This document shows positions 26,622 through 35,576 of a DNA stretch of 64,000 nucleotides, in pieces. The first letter of the stretch is position 1. Every line of letters starts with the position of its first letter. Where the stretch lies: NCBI RefSeq assembly GCF_008386695.1, contig NZ_VUOC01000001.1, positions 470,347 to 534,346 on the forward strand, in the 5' to 3' direction. The notes beneath the pieces were generated by a model. The model was given only the letters and a program-made list of their open reading frames with translations, was not told where the DNA came from and searched no databases. The stretch is from Chitinophaga agrisoli (lineage in GTDB: Bacteria; Bacteroidota; Bacteroidia; Chitinophagales; Chitinophagaceae). The position numbers were made by a program, and so were the translations under genes.

Positions 26622-27611
26622 ATGAAAGTTGCCGTAGTAGGAGCTACCGGGCTGGTAGGCTCAAAAATGTTGCAAGTGTTAACGGAAAGAAATTTCCCGG
26701 TTACGGAGCTAATTCCCGTAGCTTCTGAGAAGTCTGTTGGTAAGGAAGTAACATTCAAGGGTAAGGCCTATAAGGTAGTGACTGCAGAAACGGCAATCTC
26801 CATGCGTCCTAATGTAGCGTTATTTTCTGCCGGCGGCAGCATATCGCTGGAATGGGCCCCGAAATTTGCGGCAGCAGGCATCACGGTTATTGATAACTCC
26901 AGCGCATGGAGAATGGATCCCTCAAAGAAACTGGTGGTACCGGAAATAAACGGTAAAACACTCACCCCGGAAGATAAGATCATTGCCAATCCCAATTGCT
27001 CTACCATACAAATGGTACTGGTGCTGGACCCTTTACATGCTTTATATGGCATTAACCGGGTAGTGGTATCCACTTACCAGTCTGTAACCGGTACCGGCGT
27101 AAAGGCAGTGAACCAGTTAATGAATGAACGTAAAGGTGTGACCGGCGAAATGGCATATGCCTACCCCATAGACCTGAACGTAATTCCCCAAATTGACGTT
27201 TTCCTTGATAATGGTTATACGAAGGAAGAGATGAAGATGGTGAACGAGACCAAAAAGATCATGGGAGATGAACGTATACGCGTTACCGCTACCACTGTGC
27301 GCATACCAGTAATGGGAGGCCATAGTGAGTCTGTAAATATTGAGTTTGAAAAGGACTTTGACCTGGCTGCAGTACGCAGTGTTTTGGAAAAAGCTCCGGG
27401 TGTGATCGTGGTTGATGATCCCTCACGTCAACAGTATCCGATGCCTAAAGATGCGCATGAAAGAGATGAAGTATTTGTAGGTCGTATACGCCGCGATGAA
27501 ACGCAACCTAATACGCTGAATATGTGGATAGTAGCAGACAATTTGCGCAAGGGGGCTGCTACCAACGCGGTGCAGATAGCAGAATATCTGAATCAAAAGC
27601 AATGGCTCTGA
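26622..27611 (+). CDS. asd: Aspartate-semialdehyde dehydrogenase
   Basis: A 329-residue enzyme starting at the ATG at 26622 (MKVAVVGATGLVG); a GTG at 26580 would add 14 unlikely residues. It reduces aspartyl phosphate to the semialdehyde on the way to lysine/diaminopimelate, threonine and methionine. The N-terminal nucleotide-binding glycine motif, the active-site Cys in ANPNCSTIQ and the catalytic His in GGHSESV are all present. It is a single-gene unit. Confidence 0.95.
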   Translation: MKVAVVGATGLVGSKMLQVLTERNFPVTELIPVASEKSVGKEVTFKGKAYKVVTAETAISMRPNVALFSAGGSISLEWAPKFAAAGITVIDNSSAWRMDPSKKLVVPEINGKTLTPEDKIIANPNCSTIQMVLVLDPLHALYGINRVVVSTYQSVTGTGVKAVNQLMNERKGVTGEMAYAYPIDLNVIPQIDVFLDNGYTKEEMKMVNETKKIMGDERIRVTATTVRIPVMGGHSESVNIEFEKDFDLAAVRSVLEKAPGVIVVDDPSRQQYPMPKDAHERDEVFVGRIRRDETQPNTLNMWIVADNLRKGAATNAVQIAEYLNQKQWL

Positions 27612-27992
27612 GATCGGCCATAGATCACGGTTTACAAGACTTAACCATATAGTAATGTTAGTGTAGTTGATACACAACTAATTATGGTGAATTTTATTGT
27701 GGTCTATCACCTGCCGACTTTCAGCAATGCATATACGATTTTTGCGTATAAGTAATTGAAAGTCTCATCATTATGTTGAGATTGTTGATTAAATGTTCGT
27801 GAAAGAAGATCATAAGAAGGGTAAAAATTACACGGAAGTAGTATTGATTGGTGCTGTTTAATATTGGATTTTGGTATCATAATCCTATGCCGACTTGCTT
27901 CTATGAAAAATACATCAACTTATGCTAATACAAGAGAGAGTGCTATGCCGGAATCGTATATTTTGTCTAATCTGTAAATACCCTTAAATCCT
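27612..27992. other. AT-rich spacer after asd
   Basis: No gene is seen. A 24-bp inverted repeat at 27658-27681 (TTAGT...ACTAA, with an alternative inner stem GTGTA/TACAC) could be a weak asd terminator or an operator. The rest is AT-rich leader of the small gene that follows. Confidence 0.4.
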
Positions 27993-28244
27993 ATGAAGAC
28001 CAACACCAATCGCGAGCTTTTATTGATGCACAAATTTACTGAAGAGTGGAGCAGCAACTTCTCTTCACAGGTATCCCGCATTATGAACATTGTTGATCAG
28101 CAGGATACGCTGGATGGCATTATACCTATTATTGAGGTAGCCAATGTGTATAACCAACGTTTTGCTCACACCAGAACGGACAAGGAAAATTTATTAAAGA
28201 ACCGTAAAGCCCGCCCTTTTGAGTTTTTGATACACAAGAATTAA
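27993..28244 (+). CDS. Small conserved-looking protein of unknown function
   Basis: An 83-residue protein predicted to be mostly helical, with a charged C-terminus (RKARPFEFLIHKN). It has no signal peptide or membrane segment, and I recognise no family. Support for a real gene is an ATG start after an AT-rich leader, coding-like composition, and a strong rho-independent terminator 27 bp after the stop. Confidence 0.62.
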   Translation: MKTNTNRELLLMHKFTEEWSSNFSSQVSRIMNIVDQQDTLDGIIPIIEVANVYNQRFAHTRTDKENLLKNRKARPFEFLIHKN

Positions 28245-28271
28245 TTTAGGGTAATTACAGAACAAATTGGA

Positions 28272-28299
28272 GGAGAAAAGGACGCGAACCCTTTTCTCC
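28272..28299 (+). terminator. Strong rho-independent terminator
   Basis: GGAGAAAAGG and its exact complement around an 8-nt loop, followed by TTTTT. It ends the 83-residue gene. Confidence 0.85.
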
Positions 28300-28354
28300 T
28301 TTTTATGCCTGTATGTGCCGTTAGGTTGCAATACGGCACATGGTTATCATATCT

Positions 28355-29017
28355 TTATTCGTGCAGGGCCCTATCCAGGAATTTGACAAAAGGCTGCATT
28401 ACTGCAAATACTTTTAACACTTCGCGAACCAGCGCCGGTTGTGTACAGGTATCATCAGAAAAAGCGTGCCAGGCAGTAAAGCTTTTCAGCTTTAAGTATG
28501 CAATGGCAGGATTATCTGGCTGATAGCCCTGTGGTACTGTTTTTAAGGCCTCCCCTTCGATCTTACCAAAATATTTGATGAAATCTTTGTTGCCGATGAT
28601 CTGTTGAAATTCGGCGAAGTTATAGTCGATCTCCTGTCTTACTTTTTTCAGGTTCACGGCTTCCGGCTGCCATAGTCCGCCGCCGGCAAAACTATTGCCA
28701 CCTGGTTGCAGATGGAAATAATATCCTGGCCGGGGAGATTTACGGCCACCGGGCGAAAAAGAAGCGCCCATATTGTTCTTATAGGGAGTCTTATCTTTTG
28801 AGAACCTAACGTCTTTGTAAATACGAAAAACGCAATCCTTTACCTGCAAACCCTCCAGATCACTATCCTGTCTGTTAAGCCCGTCGATCAGCTGTTGTAC
28901 CATGCTCTCAAAATCAGCCTTTGCATTCTGGTAATCGGATTTGTGCGTATCAAACCATTCCTTGTTGTTGTTTTTGTCCAGGTTCTTCAAAAATTTCAAC
29001 GTGGTATCCTGCAACAT
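28355..29017 (-). CDS. DUF2461 family protein
   Basis: About 220 residues from the ATG at 29017 (MLQDTTLKFLKNLDKNNNKEW). The conserved block FRIYKDVRFSKDKTPYKNN and a Gly/Pro-rich stretch (GYYFHLQPGGNSFAGGGLW) identify DUF2461. This is a widespread cytoplasmic family of unknown function, related to mammalian proteins named only by domain. It follows the porin-like gene on the same strand but is separated from it by a terminator. Confidence 0.88.
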   Translation of the reverse strand: MLQDTTLKFLKNLDKNNNKEWFDTHKSDYQNAKADFESMVQQLIDGLNRQDSDLEGLQVKDCVFRIYKDVRFSKDKTPYKNNMGASFSPGGRKSPRPGYYFHLQPGGNSFAGGGLWQPEAVNLKKVRQEIDYNFAEFQQIIGNKDFIKYFGKIEGEALKTVPQGYQPDNPAIAYLKLKSFTAWHAFSDDTCTQPALVREVLKVFAVMQPFVKFLDRALHE

Positions 29018-29058
29018 GCTCAGTGGATTTTTACCGTACAATATAGGAAAAAAGTGAA

Positions 29059-29089
29059 AAAGGGTTCCGTCAGTTTAACGGAACCCTTT
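29059..29089 (-). terminator. Rho-independent terminator after the porin-like gene
   Basis: AAAGGGTTCCGT and its exact 12-bp complement, with a 7-nt loop. On the minus strand T-rich sequence (TTTTCACTTTTTT) follows. It lies 46 bp past the porin-like stop. Confidence 0.82.
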
Positions 29090-29134
29090 ACAGGCGTGCA
29101 TCAAGCCTTTGTTATATTTGCCTGAACTGTAATA

Positions 29135-30241
29135 TCAGAAGCGATAGGTGGCTGCCAGCAGGATATTGGCGGTGTTGGCGGTTGGCGCGCCGGAATGTTT
29201 GTTAAAGATATCCTTTGATGCGTTATCCAGCCGGAACTCCGGCATAATGGTGAGATTGCCCACTTTATAGTTAACGGTAAGGGTGCCGGCTACTACGCTG
29301 CCACCTTCCAGTGAGCTGGCAAAGGTCTTGAGACGGTCTTTATCCTCGAAATATTCGCCGCGCAGGGTAAGCCCCAGGGTTTCTGTAAAATCGAGATTGA
29401 TGTACAGGGCGGAGCCCCACCATTTAACGCTATGGTCTGCGTCGCCGTTACCATTGCCATTAGCTTCCTTTGTACGCGTATTTTTATAGGTGCTGAAAGT
29501 ACCGTTATATCCCAGGCCCAATAAGGTGTTTACCTGGTAGGTGGCTACAAAATCCAGCTGGTGGTTTTGCATGCCGGCAGTGTCTTTTCCTTCCAGGTAG
29601 TTAAGGTATAGTTTCATGGGGATATTGGTGGGCGTAAAGCCTACCTGCGCGCCTACGTATTTATTATCGCTGAAGTTGACAGACTTGAGGTCAGTGGGAT
29701 TAAAGACGCCTATCATGGCGCTTAAATAAGAGGTGATGGCAAAATCCGCCTTAACGCCGGTATTAAAGAAGGGGCCATTGCTGAACATATAGCTCATGCT
29801 GTAGTTACGGTTCAGGTAAGCATCCACCAGCTCGTAGCCCACATGCGTAGCAAAACTACCCAGGCTTATCTTGATCTTGTCTGTTACCTGGTAACCTACA
29901 TATAATTGCTTAATGGCTACCGCGATGCCATTCTTACTATTGACGGTATCGTTATAGGAAAATTCAGAAGCACGTCTGCCAAAGCCCAGATCTGCTACAA
30001 TGCTTCCTTTTTTGAATCCATGTTCTACTTTCAGGGATACCATTCCCAATTCAAAAGAGTTATGTGAATTGGTGAAACTGGTTTTATTATCCGTGGTGTT
30101 CCTGTTGAAATTATACTTGTAATACACATCCGCGGAACCGGACAATTTAAACGCCTCCTGTGCTTTCGCAGTGTCTGCCGTTTGGGAGAATGCAGCAAAA
30201 CAAGTGCAGGCAGCGAATGTGGTCAGGATTGTTTTCTTCAT
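29135..30241 (-). CDS. Porin-type outer-membrane beta-barrel protein
   Basis: About 368 residues from the ATG at 30241. A signal peptide ends about residue 20 (FAAFSQTAD), followed by repeated amphipathic beta-strands rich in Tyr, Gly and Asn and a C-terminal aromatic (LLAATYRF), as in outer-membrane barrels of the BBP2/OmpL-like group. It lies just downstream of amt in the transcription direction, with 300 bp between them. That linkage suggests a channel made with ammonium uptake, although the inverted repeat between them may separate transcription. Confidence 0.8.
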   Translation of the reverse strand: MKKTILTTFAACTCFAAFSQTADTAKAQEAFKLSGSADVYYKYNFNRNTTDNKTSFTNSHNSFELGMVSLKVEHGFKKGSIVADLGFGRRASEFSYNDTVNSKNGIAVAIKQLYVGYQVTDKIKISLGSFATHVGYELVDAYLNRNYSMSYMFSNGPFFNTGVKADFAITSYLSAMIGVFNPTDLKSVNFSDNKYVGAQVGFTPTNIPMKLYLNYLEGKDTAGMQNHQLDFVATYQVNTLLGLGYNGTFSTYKNTRTKEANGNGNGDADHSVKWWGSALYINLDFTETLGLTLRGEYFEDKDRLKTFASSLEGGSVVAGTLTVNYKVGNLTIMPEFRLDNASKDIFNKHSGAPTANTANILLAATYRF

Positions 30242-30424
30242 TGTAAGGATTTTATTTTCATGGCAAAGCACAGCCGGTCTGATCGTGCTTCGACCAGCCG
30301 GGCATCAATGCAATGAAATTGGTTGATAAAATGTTGGAACGAACTAGTAAACTCCTATGCTACCTTTCTTTTACTGTGTATAGATTGCTTTGGGGGTGTA
30401 TGAGAGGCAATGATATGCTGATAG

Positions 30425-30504
30425 ATCAATAATGGATAATCAATAATTAATACAGCGTGTTAAACCTTTATTTTCCTATTAATTATCGATTATCCATTAT
30501 TGAT
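30425..30504. repeat. 28-bp inverted repeat made of 7-bp units
   Basis: Arms at 30425-30452 and 30477-30504 are reverse complements at 27 of 28 positions, around a 24-nt loop. Each arm divides exactly into four 7-bp units of consensus ATCAATA. It lies between amt and the porin-like gene. The stem is long and AT-only, so it may be an RNA element, an attenuator or a mobile repeat. Confidence 0.75.
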
Positions 30505-30543
30505 TGCGTCTTTTATCTTATCGTTATCGTATATAGTCTAATG

Positions 30544-31929
30544 TTAGTGCAAGATCTCTTCCTGTTTGAGTGAGCCGGTACCATTCACGTGCAAAGGAGT
30601 GGGATGGTATTGCTCGTTGTGCTGGGAAGCATCCAGGCCCAGTACTTCTTCTTCGTCAGATACGCGCAGCGGGTGGATGTAGTTGATCAGCTTAAAGATG
30701 CCGTAGGAAACGATAAAGCTGTAAGCTACTACTATCAACATACCCAGCAGCTGGTTCCGGAACAGTTCAAAGTTACCGTAGAACAGGCCGTCATTGCCGG
30801 CAGGGTTGATGGCTTTGGATGCGAAGATACCGGTGAGCAGCATCCCGCTCATACCACCTATACCATGGCAGGGGAATACATCCAGCGTATCGTCAATGCT
30901 GGTTTTGGATTTCCAGTGTACTGCCAGGTTAGATATGATAGCGGCAATGAAGCCGATGAATAAACTTTGCGGAACAGCTACATAACCAGCAGCAGGGGTG
31001 ATGGCCACCAGGCCAACCACGGCGCCTATACAAAAGCCAAGTGCCGAAGGTTTGCGGCCACGGATCACATCAAAAAATACCCAGCAGATGCCAGCAGCGG
31101 CAGCAGCGGTATTCGTAGTAGCAAAGGCAGATACTGCCAGGCCATTGGCGGCTACCGCAGATCCTGCGTTGAAGCCAAACCAGCCAAACCACAGTAAACC
31201 GGTGCCCAGCAGTACGAAGGGAATATTTGCGGGCTGTAATTCTTTCTTTTCTATATGGTCTTTTCTGCGTTTGAGCACAAGGGCGCCGGCGAGGGCTGCA
31301 CAACCGGCAGAAATATGTACCACAGTACCACCGGCAAAATCCAGTACGCCCATTTTATATAGGAAACCATTGGGATGCCAGGTCCAGTGGGCGATAGGCG
31401 CATATACCAGCAGGCTGAATAATACCATGAACAGTACATAAGAAGTAAAGCGGATCCTTTCTGCAGTAGCGCCTACCACCAGTGCCGGGGTAATAATAGC
31501 GAACTTCATCTGGAATAAGGCGAACAGCAGCAGGGGAATGGTAGCTGCGCCTGCCCAGGGTGCGCCGGACCCAACGCCTTTAAAGAAGAAAAAAGTACCG
31601 GGATTACCGATTACTCCGTTTATAGAGTCCCCGAATGCCAGGCTAAAGCCAACCACCACCCAAAGCACACTGATAAGCCCTGTAGCGATAAAACTTTGCA
31701 TCATGGTGTTGATGATGTTCTTTTTGTTAACCATCCCACCATAAAAGAAGGATAACCCTGGCGTCATCAAAAACACCAGCGAGGTAGCCACTAATATCCA
31801 TGCAATGTCTCCGACATTATATTTACTGGTATCGGAAAAATTAGCGACTGTAGGAAAGAACATACCAATAATTGCCAGAATGGCAAGAAAAATGAATGGC
31901 AGGTAGTCCTGGAATGCAGTTTTCTTCAT
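30544..31929 (-). CDS. amt: Ammonium transporter Amt
   Basis: A 461-residue inner-membrane transporter with eleven or more helices. The twin-His pore is visible as GGTVVHISAG and GIGGMSGM (preceded by CHGIGG). The Amt signature follows the FYGGMVNKKN loop. The C-terminal cytoplasmic tail (EEVLGLDASQHNEQYHP) is the PII-responsive region in the family. No PII gene (glnB/glnK) is adjacent in the window. Confidence 0.95.
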   Translation of the reverse strand: MKKTAFQDYLPFIFLAILAIIGMFFPTVANFSDTSKYNVGDIAWILVATSLVFLMTPGLSFFYGGMVNKKNIINTMMQSFIATGLISVLWVVVGFSLAFGDSINGVIGNPGTFFFFKGVGSGAPWAGAATIPLLLFALFQMKFAIITPALVVGATAERIRFTSYVLFMVLFSLLVYAPIAHWTWHPNGFLYKMGVLDFAGGTVVHISAGCAALAGALVLKRRKDHIEKKELQPANIPFVLLGTGLLWFGWFGFNAGSAVAANGLAVSAFATTNTAAAAAGICWVFFDVIRGRKPSALGFCIGAVVGLVAITPAAGYVAVPQSLFIGFIAAIISNLAVHWKSKTSIDDTLDVFPCHGIGGMSGMLLTGIFASKAINPAGNDGLFYGNFELFRNQLLGMLIVVAYSFIVSYGIFKLINYIHPLRVSDEEEVLGLDASQHNEQYHPTPLHVNGTGSLKQEEILH

Positions 31930-32404
31930 AGCGTTTGCGTTTAATAATCTGCAATAAAAGTATTCTTTTAATCGAAAGATTCACCCAAACTTCGGAAAAA
32001 TAGAAATGATTGAATTAAAAAGAGCATTATTGATCCAAAATCAACTACATTATAAAATATTATAATATTAATTTGGATTTAGCCGTTTAGGAAAGGTATA
32101 TTTTAGCAGAAAATATTAGCTAACTACCTATTATCTAATAAATTAGGTAAAGGTAAGTGGTACATTTAACAATTTTCTAACCTGGCGAGGTGACGTATTA
32201 CAGTTGTGTGGGGTATATGTTCATAAGTAACTATATATCAACAAGAAATACATATTCAGAAAATTATTGAATATCTATTGGAATAGTCTGGGTAAACAAA
32301 TATTAAATTATTTATAATGCGATAACGGGAGTAAATGGTGTGGAGTAGAAAAAGTAAACATTGAATTATTTATAATATATGGAGTGTAAAAAAACAGGCA
32401 AGGA
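31930..32404. other. AT-rich spacer between uvrB and amt
   Basis: No gene is seen. A partial direct duplication is present: GTAAACA...AATTATTTATAAT occurs near 32292 and again near 32354, about 62 bp apart. Numerous short AT palindromes lie around 32040-32070. The amt promoter should lie at the high-coordinate-poor end (about 31930-32010), but no clean consensus was found. The uvrB terminator occupies the last bases. Confidence 0.4.
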
Positions 32405-32419
32405 TTAACCTGCCTGTTT
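32392..32419 (-). terminator. Terminator overlapping the uvrB stop
   Basis: AAACAGGCA and its exact complement around a 10-nt loop, followed on the minus strand by a run of seven T. The upper arm lies inside the last five codons and stop of uvrB, so the terminator is embedded in the coding end. Confidence 0.75.
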
Positions 32420-34465
32420 CATTTCTTCGAGTTCGCGTTGGAGAGCAAACATTTGGTCCCTGAGACGGGCGGCCTCCATAAAATCGAGGTCTTTAGCTGC
32501 CTTTTCCATATCCCGCTTCACTTTCGTGATGGCTTTTTCCAGTTGCGGGATGGTTTTGGCGGTGGCTGCCTGTCCTTTTGCGAAGGACATCGCATCCTCT
32601 GCTACCAGGGATACCTCTTCATGGATCGCGTACGGCGATTGCTCGTCGTAGTTCTTGATCTCCAGTACGGACGTCTGTCCCATGATCTGCTCAATGGATT
32701 TACGCACGGTCCTGGGTGTGATGTTATGCTTAATATTATAAGCCACCTGTTTTTCGCGGCGGCGGTTGGTCTCATCGATGGTGCGCTGCATGCTGTCCGT
32801 GATCTTATCGGCATAAAAGATCACCAGGCCGTCTACGTTACGGGCGGCGCGGCCGGCGGTCTGGGTCAGGGAGCGCTCATCGCGGAGGAAGCCTTCTTTG
32901 TCAGCATCCAGGATGGCCACCAGGGATACTTCTGGAAGATCCAGGCCCTCACGCAGCAGGTTTACGCCTACCAGTACATCAATCTTACCCAGGCGGAGGT
33001 CCCGGAGGATCTCTACCCGCTCCAGGGTATCTACCTCAGAGTGGATGTATCTTGACTTAATATTAATGCGATGCAGGTATTTATCCATTTCTTCCGCCAT
33101 ACGTTTGGTGAGGGTGGTCACCAGTACACGGTCGCCTTTTTGTACCCGGCGGTCTATTTCGTCCAGCAGGTCATCCACCTGGTTAACGCTGGGCCTTATT
33201 TCAATGGGGGGATCCAGCAGCCCGGTGGGCCGTACTACCTGCTCCACAACGACGCCTTCTGTTTGCTTTAGTTCGTACTCGCCGGGGGTGGCGCTTACAA
33301 AAAGTACCTGGTTCAGCAGGTTCTCGAACTCGTAGAAGTTCAGCGGGCGGTTATCCATGGCGGAGGGCAGGCGGAAACCAAAGTCAACCAGGGTGAGCTT
33401 ACGGGAGCGGTCGCCGCCGTACATGCCACTGATCTGCGGAATGGTCTGGTGGCTTTCGTCCACTACCAGCAGGAAATCCTTGGGAAAGTAGTCCAGCAGG
33501 CAGAAGGGACGGGTACCCGGCAAACGCCGGTCCAGGAAGCGGGAGTAGTTCTCGATGCCGCTGCAGTACCCCAGCTCGCGGATCATTTCCAGGTCGTAGT
33601 TTACCCGTTCAGATAAACGCTGGGCCTCCAGGTGCTTGCCCTGGGCGCGGAAGTAGTCCACCTGGGCCAGCAGCTCGTCCTGGATCTCGAAGATGATCTG
33701 CTGCATCATATCCTTGGGCGCCAGGTACAGGTTGGCCGGGAAAATGGCCGCATTGTCCATGGTCATGATACGTTTGCCGTTGGTGGTATCGATGCTTTCT
33801 ATTTCTTCTATCTCGTCACCAAAGAAGGTGATACGGTATCCATAGTCCACGTAGGGCAGGTTGATGTCTACGGTATCGCCCTGTACCCGGAAGGAACCGC
33901 GGGTAAAATCGCCGGTAGTCCGGGTGTAGAGTGAGTTCACCAGCCCGTGTAACAGCGTATTACGGCCAATGGTCTGGCCGCGGTTAATACGCAGGATCCC
34001 GTTTTCCAGTTCAGTAGGGTTACCCATACCATATATACAGGATACGCTGGCTACTACGATAATGTCCCGGCGGCCGGATAAGAGATTGGAGGTAGCCCGG
34101 AGCCGCAGCTTATCCAGCTCGGCATTAATGGACAGGTCCTTTTCTATATAGGTATCGCTGACCGGCATGTACGCCTCTGGCTGATAGTAGTCATAATAGG
34201 ATACGAAGTACTCCACGGCGTTCTCCGGGAAGAACTGCCGGAATTCCCCGTACAGCTGGGCCACCAGGGTCTTGTTATGGGTGAGTACCAGGGTGGGCTT
34301 CTGTACTTCCTGTATTACGTTGGCAACGGTAAAGGTCTTTCCTGAGCCCGTTACCCCCAGTAAGGTCTGAAAGGTTTCCCCGTTCTTCAAGCCTTCTGTT
34401 AACTGGCGGATGGCTCCCGGCTGATCACCGGCGGGAGGATAAGGTGCATGTATCTTAAATGGCAT
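32405..34465 (-). CDS. uvrB: Excinuclease ABC subunit UvrB
   Basis: A 686-residue DNA-repair helicase-like subunit that verifies lesions after UvrA loading and recruits UvrC. It has Walker A GVTGSGKTFT near residue 39, the beta-hairpin YYDYYQPEAYMP, a helicase Walker B (VVDESHQT), conserved motifs including GTRPFCLLDYFP, and a C-terminal UVR coiled motif (AAKDLDFMEAARLRDQM). Length is normal. It is a single-gene unit with a terminator at its stop. Confidence 0.97.
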   Translation of the reverse strand: MPFKIHAPYPPAGDQPGAIRQLTEGLKNGETFQTLLGVTGSGKTFTVANVIQEVQKPTLVLTHNKTLVAQLYGEFRQFFPENAVEYFVSYYDYYQPEAYMPVSDTYIEKDLSINAELDKLRLRATSNLLSGRRDIIVVASVSCIYGMGNPTELENGILRINRGQTIGRNTLLHGLVNSLYTRTTGDFTRGSFRVQGDTVDINLPYVDYGYRITFFGDEIEEIESIDTTNGKRIMTMDNAAIFPANLYLAPKDMMQQIIFEIQDELLAQVDYFRAQGKHLEAQRLSERVNYDLEMIRELGYCSGIENYSRFLDRRLPGTRPFCLLDYFPKDFLLVVDESHQTIPQISGMYGGDRSRKLTLVDFGFRLPSAMDNRPLNFYEFENLLNQVLFVSATPGEYELKQTEGVVVEQVVRPTGLLDPPIEIRPSVNQVDDLLDEIDRRVQKGDRVLVTTLTKRMAEEMDKYLHRINIKSRYIHSEVDTLERVEILRDLRLGKIDVLVGVNLLREGLDLPEVSLVAILDADKEGFLRDERSLTQTAGRAARNVDGLVIFYADKITDSMQRTIDETNRRREKQVAYNIKHNITPRTVRKSIEQIMGQTSVLEIKNYDEQSPYAIHEEVSLVAEDAMSFAKGQAATAKTIPQLEKAITKVKRDMEKAAKDLDFMEAARLRDQMFALQRELEEMKQAG

Positions 34466-34632
34466 ATTGATAATTCTCCTGTTCTAAAGACGCCTGCGGT
34501 TACTGCGTCTGTTTTTTTAAGTGTATATCAAATTTACGAAACTTGTAGCTTTCTACCTTGGGGTGGGTTGGTTGAACTACCCCGCTTGGCATTTGGCGGT
34601 TTATTTTACATATTTGAGCTTTCAAATTAGTT

Positions 34633-35433
34633 ATGCGCTCAAAAAACCTTTACGGCCTGTTACTGGCCTTATTATTACCCTTACTTCCCCTGACAGGTTA
34701 TTGCTGGGGACCTATTGGCCACCGGGTGGTGGCGGAAATTGCCTGGCAACACCTGAGCCCGGAGGCACGCAAGGCCATTACCGGCCTGCTGGGGCGTCAG
34801 CCGCTGGCCATGATCGCCAACTGGCCGGATTTTATTAAGTCGGATACCACGCACAAGTATGACCATACTAACCGCTGGCATTATGTAGACTTTCCGGGGA
34901 ACATCAGCAAGGATAAATTTAATGACCTGCTTAAAGCGGAGAAAGGCGAGAACCTGTTCACGCAGACCCAGGCCATGATCACCCAGCTGAAATCTGCCAC
35001 TGCCAGCAAAGAGGAGAAAGTGTTTGCCCTTAGCTTCCTGGTGCACCTGATCGGGGATATGCACCAGCCGCTGCATGTGGGCAGGGATGAAGACCAGGGC
35101 GGCAATAAAATAACCGTGTATTGGTTTAACCAGCCATCCAACCTGCACCGGATCTGGGATGAGCAGCTGATAGAATTTCAGCAGCTGAGTTATACGGAGT
35201 ATGTACGGGCTATTGATATCGCGCCGGCCGCTACGGTACGTGATCTGCAGCGGGGCAGCATCCAGGACTGGATGTATGAATCGCATGTGTTGTCTGATAA
35301 GGTGTATGCGAAGACCAAAGAAGGGGATAAACTAAGCTATCGGTACAATTATGTGTTCCTGGACGATCTGAACCAACAGCTGCTGAAAGGTGGTTTAAGG
35401 TTGGCCGCGGTGCTGAATGGGGCGTTTAAGTGA
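34633..35433 (+). CDS. S1/P1-type zinc-dependent nuclease
   Basis: A 266-residue secreted nuclease. The signal peptide ends about residue 24. The mature protein starts with the Trp of WGPIGHRVVAEIA, which supplies zinc ligands in this family. Further motifs are WHYVDFP, HLIGDMHQPLHVG and GGNKITVYW, giving the three-zinc site ligands. It degrades single-stranded DNA/RNA outside the cytoplasm and could serve phosphate or nucleotide scavenging. It is a single-gene unit, divergent from uvrB. Confidence 0.94.
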   Translation: MRSKNLYGLLLALLLPLLPLTGYCWGPIGHRVVAEIAWQHLSPEARKAITGLLGRQPLAMIANWPDFIKSDTTHKYDHTNRWHYVDFPGNISKDKFNDLLKAEKGENLFTQTQAMITQLKSATASKEEKVFALSFLVHLIGDMHQPLHVGRDEDQGGNKITVYWFNQPSNLHRIWDEQLIEFQQLSYTEYVRAIDIAPAATVRDLQRGSIQDWMYESHVLSDKVYAKTKEGDKLSYRYNYVFLDDLNQQLLKGGLRLAAVLNGAFK

Positions 35434-35505
35434 TGATGGTACGTGGCGCCGGAAGCTATACAACAGCTGGAATAAAGGGCTGAAGGGCCAAAGGATCAAA
35501 ATATT

Positions 35506-35556
35506 AAGTGCTGATGAAAAAGGAGCGGGAACGCTGGCCTTTCTTCATCAGCACTT
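35506..35556. terminator. Bidirectional terminator between the nuclease and PfkB kinase genes
   Basis: AAGTGCTGATGAA at 35506-35518 pairs exactly with 35544-35556, followed by TTTTTT on the plus strand and A-rich sequence on the other side, which serves the convergent kinase gene. Confidence 0.8.
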
Positions 35557-35576
35557 TTTTATTTAGCTGGTAACTA

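Noticed and set aside
31930-32404. Possible PII (glnB/glnK) gene next to amt
   Set aside because: No open frame with a PII signature is present; the region is AT-rich non-coding.
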